From: Limnohabitans sp. JirII-31
GTDB taxonomy: Bacteria > Pseudomonadota > Gammaproteobacteria > Burkholderiales > Burkholderiaceae_C
Length of the DNA: 64,000 nt
Direction of reading: 5' to 3'
NCBI RefSeq assembly: GCF_002778315.1
Contig: NZ_NESA01000003.1
Span: forward strand, 124,001-188,000
Positions 1 through 7,199 of the stretch are shown here, piece by piece. Below the pieces are notes generated by a model. The model saw only the letters and a list, made by a program, of their open reading frames with translations, ran no database searches and was not told the DNA's origin. How positions within the stretch are numbered: the first letter of the stretch is position 1; the number at the start of each line of letters is the position of its first letter. The position numbers and the translations under genes were made by a program.

Positions 1-224
1 GGCCACAAGCCTCGACCACACAACACACACAGCAACCACGTTAAAACACCATGCAACACCACCGAAGCATGACGCAGATGCACTTGCCAATCACGCATCT
101 CCATCACGGACTCTGCAGGCCATAGGTACAAAAGCACACCACTTGCCCACATCAACAGAACCGCCGCCACCATCCAACGCCACGTGGCACGGCTCCAGCC
201 AGACATATGTTTCGAACGCTTCAT
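1..224 (-). CDS. membrane protein, N-terminal part (cut by window edge)
   Basis: The first 74 codons of a minus-strand gene are visible; the rest lies left of position 1. It starts at an ATG that overlaps the apbE stop as ATGA, so it is translationally coupled to apbE. The visible part has two hydrophobic segments (about residues 15-32 and 52-72). Between and within them are three histidines (H46, H49 and H56, in LRHASVVLHG), a pattern that could ligate heme b. As the last visible gene of a redox operon it may pass electrons from the membrane to the FMN-binding protein. That role is inference; no family can be assigned from this fragment. Confidence 0.6.
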   Translation of the reverse strand, partial: MKRSKHMSGWSRATWRWMVAAVLLMWASGVLLYLWPAESVMEMRDWQVHLRHASVVLHGVLTWLLCVLCGRGLW

Positions 225-1066
225 AGGCTTCTCCACATGCGCGCACCGTGTTTGCGCAAATTGGTTGTCAAGGATGGGCACACACGGGAAGATTGCAAGG
301 CCCACTTGGTCAACACATCTGCCGTCAAACAGTCGTGTGCCTGCACGGTGGCACTCTGCCAGGCTGTCGATCTGCGCATCGACGCAATGGATGCCACAAA
401 CTCTGGGTTATTCACACCCGCCACAGAGGTTGCCACTGCCGCGTGACACAACCCGCGTAAACCACACATCTGGCGATCACGCACAGACCGATCGGCATGG
501 CGCACGTCTAAGCGCCATACGTGGGGGCCTATGGCACGCATGTCCCCACCTGCATTGACCAGCGCCGAGGTGATGCCATGTTGCGTGAGAACAGCCACCG
601 CCTGATCGACGGCATAGCCTTTGGCAATTCCCCCCAGATCCAGACAGAGCGCATGGTCAACACGCACGGAGGTGGCAGACAACACACGCAATGCTTGCAA
701 CCCAACGCCTGAAGAAGGCGTGGTCATGGACAAGCCAGGACGCCAACCCTTCTGCAACAAACGCACAGCAGCCGTTGACGGATCGAATGCACCGCCTGAG
801 ACACGTTGCCAATGTTGTGCACAGGTCAGCACGGCCACTGTATGCGGATCCAATGTCAGATTCGACGCCGGCGTGGCTCGGCTCAAGCGCGCCAAGTCAG
901 ACTCTGGGTGGTGCGCGCTCATCACTCGCCCAATGTGCGCTATGACGTCAAAGGCGGCCTCCATGGCCACACGGACATCGGCATCCACGAGCGATGTCAC
1001 TTCGGGTGTGCGGACGTAGATGGACACCAAGGTACCCAACAGTGGACGCGCACGTTGCCACAGCAC
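221..1066 (-). CDS. apbE: ApbE family FAD:protein FMN transferase
   Basis: The 281-residue product fits ApbE, which transfers FMN from FAD onto a Thr/Ser of extracytoplasmic flavoproteins. Family motifs are in order: HHPESDLARL near residue 52, GGAFDPSTAA at 91-100, DLGGIAKGYAVD at 143-154 and NAGGDMRAIG at 171-180. No lipoprotein signal is visible at this start, although many ApbE proteins have one; a longer N-terminus is unlikely because the upstream gene ends only one base away. The gene directly upstream encodes an FMN-binding protein with a flavinylation motif, the obvious substrate. It sits in an operon with a putative Fur-controlled FTR1 permease. Confidence 0.9.
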   Translation of the reverse strand: MLWQRARPLLGTLVSIYVRTPEVTSLVDADVRVAMEAAFDVIAHIGRVMSAHHPESDLARLSRATPASNLTLDPHTVAVLTCAQHWQRVSGGAFDPSTAAVRLLQKGWRPGLSMTTPSSGVGLQALRVLSATSVRVDHALCLDLGGIAKGYAVDQAVAVLTQHGITSALVNAGGDMRAIGPHVWRLDVRHADRSVRDRQMCGLRGLCHAAVATSVAGVNNPEFVASIASMRRSTAWQSATVQAHDCLTADVLTKWALQSSRVCPSLTTNLRKHGARMWRSL

Positions 1067-1067
1067 A

Positions 1068-1652
1068 TCAAGCCCCGGTTTTCGTCGCTGTCAACAAAGC
1101 GGCCAATGCGCTCAAGCGCTGCACGCCCTCGGTCACATGCTGGCACGACAGTGTGGCTCCTGAGATGTTGCGAATATCGTCACCAAAACGCAATTGAGCT
1201 GGCCCTTTACGACCTGAAAACTGCTGTCGCCATGCCGCATTGCGGATCTCGGCGCCATGTGACTCACGGTAGGCAGTGACTTCCATGCCGCTAACTGCCC
1301 CCACAAGGTTGAACCCGACAACGTAGTCGATGATGTCGTATTTGCCGATCACTCGGTCTGCCATGACCCATCCACACACGGCATCAGAAGCCACACCTTG
1401 CCAACACTGCGGATTGAAACCGCGCGGTATTCGGGTCTGGCTGGCTTGAGCAATGGCACTGAGCGTCGCATCGTTGAATGCAATCGGTCGCAATGAGAAC
1501 ACGTGAGCTTGCGGCAAGACCAACAAACGAGCCTGCTCCAAGGTCATGAATTCGGCCGCAAATGAAGAGGCTGCCGACAAGCCCAAACTTCCTAGGCTTG
1601 CCTTGGCAACGTGTTGCAACACTTGGCGTCGAGAAATCTGAGAACGAAGCAT
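1068..1652 (-). CDS. FMN-binding domain protein, predicted to be covalently flavinylated
   Basis: This 194-residue exported protein carries an N-terminal signal with a twin-arginine-like SRRQVL (residues 7-12) followed by a hydrophobic stretch to about residue 32. Its C-terminal half has the flavinylation motif SGAT (residues 164-167, preceded by D159), as in NqrC and RnfG, where the Thr carries FMN through a phosphoester bond. The ApbE transferase needed for this is encoded one base downstream. The porin gene ends two bases upstream, so the genes are surely co-transcribed. The likely role is a periplasmic one- or two-electron carrier; the partner (di-heme protein, iron or membrane protein) is inferred from context. 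Confidence 0.85.
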   Translation of the reverse strand: MLRSQISRRQVLQHVAKASLGSLGLSAASSFAAEFMTLEQARLLVLPQAHVFSLRPIAFNDATLSAIAQASQTRIPRGFNPQCWQGVASDAVCGWVMADRVIGKYDIIDYVVGFNLVGAVSGMEVTAYRESHGAEIRNAAWRQQFSGRKGPAQLRFGDDIRNISGATLSCQHVTEGVQRLSALAALLTATKTGA

Positions 1653-1654
1653 GG

Positions 1655-3007
1655 TCAGAAGTGGAAACCCACGCCCATATTGAGTTTGTCCAGCGCGCTG
1701 TTGTTAAGGTAGCGCTGGGTGTCAATCTTGAGCACTACCTGAGGGTGCAAGTAATAGCTGGCACCCAAGGTCCAGACGCGGGTATCAGGGTCAATGCTGG
1801 GCGCTAAACCAGTGGGTACGCCCGCATAACCAAGTGCTGTGTTGAGTTTTTCGTAACGCACAAAAGGTACAAGGCTGTAGTCACCCTGCTTCCAGAGCCG
1901 GTAGGCAGCTTGTCCATACCAGCCTCTGAACTGACTGGGCACAGGGTTGCTGATGCCTGTGGCCGTGGCGTTGAAAGCCTCCACATCATGAAAGCGCCCT
2001 GAAGCAGCCAGGGTGGACACGTCCCATTTGCCTGGTTGCCAGCGCGCATGGACTTCTGCCAAGGTCACACTGGCGCTGGGTGAGGCGAAGTCTGCTTGCT
2101 TCTGCCCAGCACCTCCGTTGTACAAACTACCCCCGAAGTTGACGCCTGGAATACCGTCGTAGTTGAGCGCACCATAAGTGGCCAAGGTAGCAGCTTTGGC
2201 CTGCTGACCTTCTTGGTGAATGGCCCCCAAAGGCGAAGCTTTGGTTTCGCTGCTGTCGCTAGACCACTTGGTCAGGTCAAAGCCGGTGACCACACCGGCA
2301 TCCCAACGGATCCCCGAGGCATGGGTACCACGCAAGCCAACGCCCAACTCACGCCACGTGCTGGGGATGATGGCTGTCTCCACCAAGTTGCGGTGGACGC
2401 CGTAATAACGTGTGGGCTCATGCGTTTCGTTCATGTAGCCAACAGGCAAGAGAAAGAGGCCAACCTTGGCACTCAAACGTTCGTCGATGTCGTGCTCAAT
2501 GTAGAGCTGCTCAAACGCAACTTCACCTTGGTCACTGGCAGATACCACCGCATTTTCAATTTCCAATTCGGCCGCCATGCGGGTGCGATCGTTGAAGCGA
2601 TAAGCAAAGCCCAACACACCGCGTCTTGCCGTGGCGACCGCACCAGCAGCATTGCCACGGGGGCGACTCATGCTGAGTTCGCCGTAGCCAAACAAGCTGA
2701 CCCCGCTGGGCGATGCATCGCCAGCCACCATCGTGGTTGATGTCATTGGTTGGGTGGTTGCACTAGAGATCGGCACAACTTGTGCGCCAGGGGCTTGCAC
2801 GACAACAGCTGCTGTTTGCACAGAAGCGGAGTTTTGTTGTCGCTTGACTACATCCAATTCAGCGCGAACGGCACGCAACTCGTCACGCAATTGACGCAGC
2901 TCTTGCACCAGTTCTGAGGTGGTCTGAGCCTGAGCTGGACCGCACAGTGCCAAGGCGGCAGCGGCGATGCAAGAAATCGGGAAAATTCGCGAGGTCAGGG
3001 AGTACAT
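1655..3007 (-). CDS. outer-membrane porin-like protein with N-terminal coiled coil
   Basis: The 450-residue product starts at the ATG at 3007, preceded by AAAGG. It has a Sec signal (about residues 1-28, ending AQA), then a short coiled coil rich in Glu, Leu and Arg (about 30-57), a Ser/Thr/Val linker, and a long beta-rich domain ending in the C-terminal Phe typical of outer-membrane barrels. The layout resembles phosphate-selective-type (OprO/OprP-like) or related trimeric porins whose coiled coil crosses the periplasm. It lies 19 bases after the di-heme peroxidase gene and two bases before the FMN-binding protein gene. In this operon it may admit iron or an iron complex; the substrate is unknown. 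Confidence 0.75.
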   Translation of the reverse strand: MYSLTSRIFPISCIAAAALALCGPAQAQTTSELVQELRQLRDELRAVRAELDVVKRQQNSASVQTAAVVVQAPGAQVVPISSATTQPMTSTTMVAGDASPSGVSLFGYGELSMSRPRGNAAGAVATARRGVLGFAYRFNDRTRMAAELEIENAVVSASDQGEVAFEQLYIEHDIDERLSAKVGLFLLPVGYMNETHEPTRYYGVHRNLVETAIIPSTWRELGVGLRGTHASGIRWDAGVVTGFDLTKWSSDSSETKASPLGAIHQEGQQAKAATLATYGALNYDGIPGVNFGGSLYNGGAGQKQADFASPSASVTLAEVHARWQPGKWDVSTLAASGRFHDVEAFNATATGISNPVPSQFRGWYGQAAYRLWKQGDYSLVPFVRYEKLNTALGYAGVPTGLAPSIDPDTRVWTLGASYYLHPQVVLKIDTQRYLNNSALDKLNMGVGFHF

Positions 3008-3026
3008 GGATAAGCCTTTAAGCGTC

Positions 3027-4196
3027 TCAAGGAGAGAAAAAACCATCGGTCAAAGTGGACAAGAAGACCAACAAATCGTCAATTTCTTGGGTGTTCAATG
3101 CGGCAGTTTGGCCGCGCGTGCGGTTGTAGGGCGCCTCTGTCACATTGACATTGCCACGCAGCAAGCTCGGCAAATCGTTGTAAACGACAAGGTTGCCTTG
3201 AGGGTCTTGGGGATACCAAAGTTGTGGCTGGGTATCACGCGTCACGTAAAACTCAATCGCTTCACGCAAGTTGTCGAACTTACCGTTGTGAAAGAAATGC
3301 TTTCGCAAAGCCACATTACGCAAGCTGGGCACTTTGAAGGCACCACACAAGTCAGTGCGTGTGCTCAGATTGGTACGCACGGGTCCGCACAGGCCCTTGT
3401 CAAAGAACGCTACATCGTTGTTGCTCACAATCGCACTGTTGCGCGGAACGCCCAAACTGTCGTAACTGAAATCTGTGAACAAAGCAGCTGGTGCGTTGTC
3501 GGGTTTAGTGCTCGGATGGCAGGCGGCGCAATTGCCTTTGTCTGAACGGATAAACCAGGCCAGACCGCGCAACTCTTGGTCGGTGAAAGATGCGCGACCC
3601 GCATTGACCGCATCAAACTTGCTAGAAAAAGGCGCGAAATCTGTGTCTTCTTGCTGATAACGCGCCAGCGCTTGCACCACACGATCAAATGCGGCATCGG
3701 GGTTGCTGAAGATATCCGCACCGAATACTGCCCTGAACTTGGGAGCATAGGACGCTGCTTCAATTTTCCGTACCACATCACTCACGCTGGCGTTGGCCAT
3801 TTCATGGTCATTCAAGAATGGGCCGCGTGCCTGCTCGGCCAGAGAGTTGGCCCGTCCATCCCAAAAAAAACCACCCGTTGGTGTGCCATCAGACGCGATG
3901 TAGAAAGCGGTGTTGAAACGCAAGTAACGAATGGCAGGAGGCAATCTCAAGCCAGACATGTCCAAGTTGACACCACCGAACGCCACAGACGTGGTGAAAG
4001 GCGACGCGTGACCCAAATCAGGATCGTGGCAAGTGGCACACGACATCTGCCCCGAGCCCGACAAGGAAACATCTTTAAAAATTTCTTGCCCTATCAAAGC
4101 GACAGAACTCATCGACGCATTGGAACTCTGGCCACCACCGCAAGCGGACAAGCTGAGACAAACCATGCACGTCACAAATAAAAGGGCGAGCTTCAT
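3027..4196 (-). CDS. di-heme cytochrome c peroxidase / MauG family lipoprotein
   Basis: The 389-residue product has a lipoprotein signal (LSAC, Cys19) and two c-type heme motifs, CATCH at 53-57 and CAACH at 223-227, spaced as in the bacterial cytochrome c peroxidase/MauG family. The FWDGRA motif near 111 and a C-terminal segment ending in a Leu-rich helix also fit. Such proteins reduce hydrogen peroxide or carry out oxidations with high-valent heme in the periplasm. It follows the FTR1 gene by 58 bases. In EfeUOB systems an FTR1 permease works with a heme peroxidase (EfeB, DyP type); here an unrelated di-heme protein may fill a similar place. That analogy is inference. Confidence 0.88.
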   Translation of the reverse strand: MKLALLFVTCMVCLSLSACGGGQSSNASMSSVALIGQEIFKDVSLSGSGQMSCATCHDPDLGHASPFTTSVAFGGVNLDMSGLRLPPAIRYLRFNTAFYIASDGTPTGGFFWDGRANSLAEQARGPFLNDHEMANASVSDVVRKIEAASYAPKFRAVFGADIFSNPDAAFDRVVQALARYQQEDTDFAPFSSKFDAVNAGRASFTDQELRGLAWFIRSDKGNCAACHPSTKPDNAPAALFTDFSYDSLGVPRNSAIVSNNDVAFFDKGLCGPVRTNLSTRTDLCGAFKVPSLRNVALRKHFFHNGKFDNLREAIEFYVTRDTQPQLWYPQDPQGNLVVYNDLPSLLRGNVNVTEAPYNRTRGQTAALNTQEIDDLLVFLSTLTDGFFSP

Positions 4197-4254
4197 CCTG
4201 CACCGTGAAACACGGCCTATTCAAAAAAAGAAAATGGAGTTAAAAAAACCTAGC

Positions 4255-5031
4255 TCAAACCATCGAACGATGCTTGAGCATGCGTTGATCAGCTAAATGA
4301 GCGCCGATCAACCAAGTCGTGGGAATCACAACCAAGGCAATGGAGAGAATTTGCGCAATCCAACCTTCTGCAATGTCTTCGGTCATGGCGTGCCAAAGTG
4401 GATTGTCAATACCGGGCACCATGCCTGCCTCCGTGAATTCATGCAGGGCATACACCACCAACTGAATCGCAAAGACCATCATGAACCATGAGGTCACGCG
4501 AAAAAACCGGCCCAAATTCACCTTGTGACCAAACTTGACCCACATCAAGCTAACGACCCCTGCAAGCAACACACCAATCACGGACCCAACTGTCATGTCC
4601 GCTGCATCGGCATTCGCCGCCAAAGAAGCAATCATGGTGGCGGTTTCAATGCCCTCACGGCTGACCATAAAGATCGTAAAGCCGAAAAGTGACCACCAGG
4701 CTGTGGGGCCTTGCAAATCAGACACTTCGTTCAATCGATGGGTGATTTGCTGGCCCATGCCTTTGCCTGCCTGGGTCATGTGGACCACGCACCAAGTCAC
4801 AGCAACGGCAGCGATCAACGCCATCACACCAGCCCATGCAGATGACATAGCCCCGATGCGGGACAGCACAACGCCAAGCCCCGCACAACCGATGACGGCA
4901 ATGGCCATACCCCAACGCACAGCCCCCAGCAGGGCCAAATTGTTGGCTTTACGCAAGTACAACGTGACGATGGCAATCACTAAGAAGGCTTCTAAACCTT
5001 CACGAAAACAAATGAGCAGTGCTTGAAACAT
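4255..5031 (-). CDS. FTR1 family iron permease
   Basis: The 258-residue integral membrane protein carries both FTR1 signatures, REGLE at residues 10-14 and REGIE at 125-129, and about seven hydrophobic segments, as in EfeU/Ftr1. Family members move iron across the inner membrane after Fe(II) oxidation in the periplasm. The start ATG at 5031 fits because the first REGLE helix begins at residue 5-10, as in homologues. It is the first gene of a six-gene minus-strand operon and has a Fur-box-like sequence about 40 bases upstream, so iron-repressed expression is expected. No EfeO or P19-type iron-binding partner is visible, which makes the companion genes unusual. Confidence 0.92.
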   Translation of the reverse strand: MFQALLICFREGLEAFLVIAIVTLYLRKANNLALLGAVRWGMAIAVIGCAGLGVVLSRIGAMSSAWAGVMALIAAVAVTWCVVHMTQAGKGMGQQITHRLNEVSDLQGPTAWWSLFGFTIFMVSREGIETATMIASLAANADAADMTVGSVIGVLLAGVVSLMWVKFGHKVNLGRFFRVTSWFMMVFAIQLVVYALHEFTEAGMVPGIDNPLWHAMTEDIAEGWIAQILSIALVVIPTTWLIGAHLADQRMLKHRSMV

Positions 5032-5070
5032 AGGGTGTTGTGTCCATCGTTGGTGAATCCGACACCCAAA

Positions 5071-5085
5071 TGATAACCACTTTCA
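5071..5085. promoter_or_regulatory. Fur-box-like operator upstream of the FTR1 operon
   Basis: TGATAACCACTTTCA matches the 7-1-7 Fur consensus TGATAAT-N-ATTATCA at 11 of 14 arm positions. It lies about 40 bases before the FTR1 start codon, where a Fur site would block transcription. The match was read by eye and the site is untested. Confidence 0.6.
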
Positions 5086-5116
5086 TTTAGATTGGCAAGA
5101 AATTGCCAATTTTTTA

Positions 5117-5662
5117 TCAAGACCACAGATAGCGAGGCATCGCGGGTGCTCTGCGCGCGTTCATCGCATTCATCAACAAACAAAAAATAGCGCCCAAGCG
5201 CAACGCAATCAATCCCGCAATCCACTGCGTCGGGTTCTCGCTCAAATAAACGTAGGCATTGAAATAGTCCATCGCCAGCGCCGTTGCGCCAACGCCAACA
5301 AAGACGAGTGACACTTTTTCAAAAAACCAATTTCTGAGATAGCTGTAAAGATAGAACACGGTGATGGCAATCACAAAGAGCGCTCGATACTGGAAGTACC
5401 GAACGAATGTCTCATCGCTCATGTGAGACTGATAGTTTGAGACTGCAACGTGTGAGAAGAAAAGCAACTTGATGCAGTATGAGAAAACCACAGATAAGAG
5501 AAACAAGTTTCGAAACTTGAACCACGTGTCGACGGCCAAGGGCAAATGGCTGGCTGCACGCGCAGACATCAGCTCTACATCAGATGCAGTTTCTTCTTCG
5601 CTAAAGAGGGCATCCAACTCCGCGCGTGTGACCAATCCTTCATCCGTGTGTGATATCTCCAT
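5117..5662 (-). CDS. hypothetical four-helix membrane protein
   Basis: I do not recognise this family. The product (181 residues from the ATG at 5662, preceded by GGGAG seven bases away) has an acidic cytoplasmic N-terminus of about 45 residues and then about four hydrophobic segments (roughly 52-70, 93-110, 115-133 and 150-168). Aromatic residues are frequent (FQYRALF, YLYSYLRNWF). It ends 85 bases upstream of the FTR1 gene on the same strand, but the Fur-like box between them suggests a separate transcription unit. An upstream ATG at 5680 is possible but has a poorer ribosome site. Confidence 0.6.
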   Translation of the reverse strand: MEISHTDEGLVTRAELDALFSEEETASDVELMSARAASHLPLAVDTWFKFRNLFLLSVVFSYCIKLLFFSHVAVSNYQSHMSDETFVRYFQYRALFVIAITVFYLYSYLRNWFFEKVSLVFVGVGATALAMDYFNAYVYLSENPTQWIAGLIALRLGAIFCLLMNAMNARRAPAMPRYLWS

Positions 5663-5773
5663 CGCATGCTCCCATTGCACACAAGGCTTGCGTGCAATGG
5701 CGATTTTAAGTCAAGGTGTAAATTTATGGATGCAAAAAAACTGTTGATGGAGCGTGAAAGAATTCAATCGAAC

Positions 5774-6553
5774 TCAAAACACCATCCCCCCATCGATGTG
5801 AATAGACTGCCCCGTCATGCCGCTGGATTCAGACGATCCCAAATAAACCGCCATGCCAGCAATCTCTTGCGTCGTCATCATTCGCCCCAAAGGCACACGC
5901 GCCAGTGCGGCTTTGACAAACTCTTCAGCGGAAGCTCCCGCACTTTGCGCGGCTTGCGCCTTGAGTTCCTCCAACATATCTGTCTGGACAAAACCAGGAC
6001 AGATGGCGTTGACAGTGACGTTGTAAGAGCTGGCCTCCAGCGCAACACACCGCGTCAAACCCACCACAGCGTGTTTGCTGATGTTGTACGCGCTTTGATT
6101 GCGCGACCCCCATTTGCCAGCGGTTGAAGCCATGTTGATGATGCGCCCGTGCTGGCGTGCCTGCATGCCCGGCAAGCAAGCTTGGGTGAAGTGAATCACA
6201 CCAAACAAATTGACATCCAACATGTCTTGAAAGTCGTCGGGGGTGTAGTTCAGAAAAGATTTGGATTTGTAAACACCGGCGTTGTTGACCAAGATATCAA
6301 CATGGCCGAATCTGGCCTCCACCTGATGCACCGCGTTGAACGATGCAGCTCGGTCAGTGACGTCCAAGGCCAGGGTCATGATGCGGTTTGCAGGCAACGC
6401 CAACTCGTCTGCCAATTGCTCAAGGGAAAGTTTGTCTCTTGCCACCAAACAAAGCAATGCCCCCTCCCTAGCGTAGGCTTGCGCAATTGAACGACCAATG
6501 CCTCGGCTTGCACCTGTGACGATGGCTACAGAATTCTTCAAACGTTGAGACAA
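5774..6553 (-). CDS. SDR family NAD(P)-dependent oxidoreductase
   Basis: A classical short-chain dehydrogenase of 259 residues: cofactor motif TGASRGIG (13-20), NNAG (90-93) and catalytic Ser143, Tyr156 and Lys160. It ends with the GQSIHIDGG region usual in FabG-like enzymes. A strong ribosome site (AAGGAGG) precedes the ATG at 6553. It follows the frameshifted CBS-domain gene by 27 bases on the same strand and probably shares its transcript. The substrate cannot be read from the sequence. 3-hydroxybutyrate dehydrogenase is possible given the organism's PHB metabolism, but the C-terminus does not have the pattern I expect for BdhA. Confidence 0.85.
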   Translation of the reverse strand: MSQRLKNSVAIVTGASRGIGRSIAQAYAREGALLCLVARDKLSLEQLADELALPANRIMTLALDVTDRAASFNAVHQVEARFGHVDILVNNAGVYKSKSFLNYTPDDFQDMLDVNLFGVIHFTQACLPGMQARQHGRIINMASTAGKWGSRNQSAYNISKHAVVGLTRCVALEASSYNVTVNAICPGFVQTDMLEELKAQAAQSAGASAEEFVKAALARVPLGRMMTTQEIAGMAVYLGSSESSGMTGQSIHIDGGMVF

Positions 6554-6580
6554 AAGAACCTCCTTGAGATGCGTTTTAGT

Positions 6581-7008
6581 TCAGCCGCGTATGTACGACT
6601 CAAGCTGATCAATCAGATATTTTTGATGCGCCATCATTTCACGGACCACATCACCGATTGAGATCACACCGATCAGTTGACCATCTTTAAGAACTGGCAA
6701 ATGGCGAATGTGACGGTCTGTCATGATTTGCATGCATTTGTCTATTTTTTGTGATGCATCGATCGTGATCACATCAGCTGTCATGACATCTCGCACCTGT
6801 GTTGTATCGCTTGATTTACCAAACAAGGTTACTTTTCGCGCGTAGTCCCGCTCAGAAAAAATGCCCACCAGCGCCCCTTGAGAAAGCACCAAAACCGCAC
6901 CTATGTTTTTTCAGCCATTAAAACAAGGGCCTGTTTAACGGTTTGATCTGGTGATACATGCCAAGTAGAACGTGCTTGATGCACAAGAAACTGTCCGGTA
7001 GTCAGCAT
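6581..7008 (-). pseudogene. CBS-pair domain protein interrupted by a one-base frameshift
   Basis: The gene starts at the ATG at 7008 behind AAGGAG and reads as a CBS protein for about 33 codons, then meets TAG at a run of six T (6906-6911 on the plus strand). Adding one base to that run restores MAEKNIGAVLV and joins the rest, which has two CBS motifs (GIFSERDYARK and GVISIGDVVREM). The repaired product would be 142 residues, the usual size for stand-alone CBS-pair proteins that bind adenosine nucleotides. Everything else in the gene is intact, so this is either a very recent mutation, a phase-variable tract or a sequencing error. It lies upstream of the SDR gene and diverges from the diguanylate cyclase gene. 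Confidence 0.8.
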
Positions 7009-7107
7009 TTCCTTCTCCTTTTGAAATTATTGCTAGACGTGTCAAATATGTATTTCAGAATGAACATTTTTAACCGATCCATCAAGCCTCAAAAGCAACA
7101 AAATTAA

Positions 7108-7127
7108 AATATCATATTTATGATATT
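7108..7127. promoter_or_regulatory. 20-base palindrome, probable operator
   Basis: AATATCATATTTATGATATT is a perfect inverted repeat with nine-base arms around TT. It sits just before a TTGACA hexamer (7129-7134) in the divergent region between the CBS gene and the diguanylate cyclase gene. Position and symmetry suggest a binding site for a dimeric regulator; the regulator is not known. Confidence 0.5.
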
Positions 7128-7128
7128 G

Positions 7129-7159
7129 TTGACAAATATACTATATTTATAGCTACAAT
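7129..7159 (+). promoter_or_regulatory. possible sigma70 promoter for the diguanylate cyclase operon
   Basis: TTGACA at 7129-7134 and TACAAT at 7154-7159 are good hexamers, but the 19-base spacing is long. The surrounding 120 bases are much more AT-rich than the coding sequence. The site lies about 40 bases before the start codon at 7200. Confidence 0.4.
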
Positions 7160-7199
7160 TATTTTAATACTTACTCCAAGTACGAGGCAAAAAACGCCC

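Noticed and set aside
5774..6553. 3-hydroxybutyrate dehydrogenase BdhA
   Set aside because: The catalytic core fits any classical SDR, and the C-terminal region is of the common FabG-like kind. Substrate left open.
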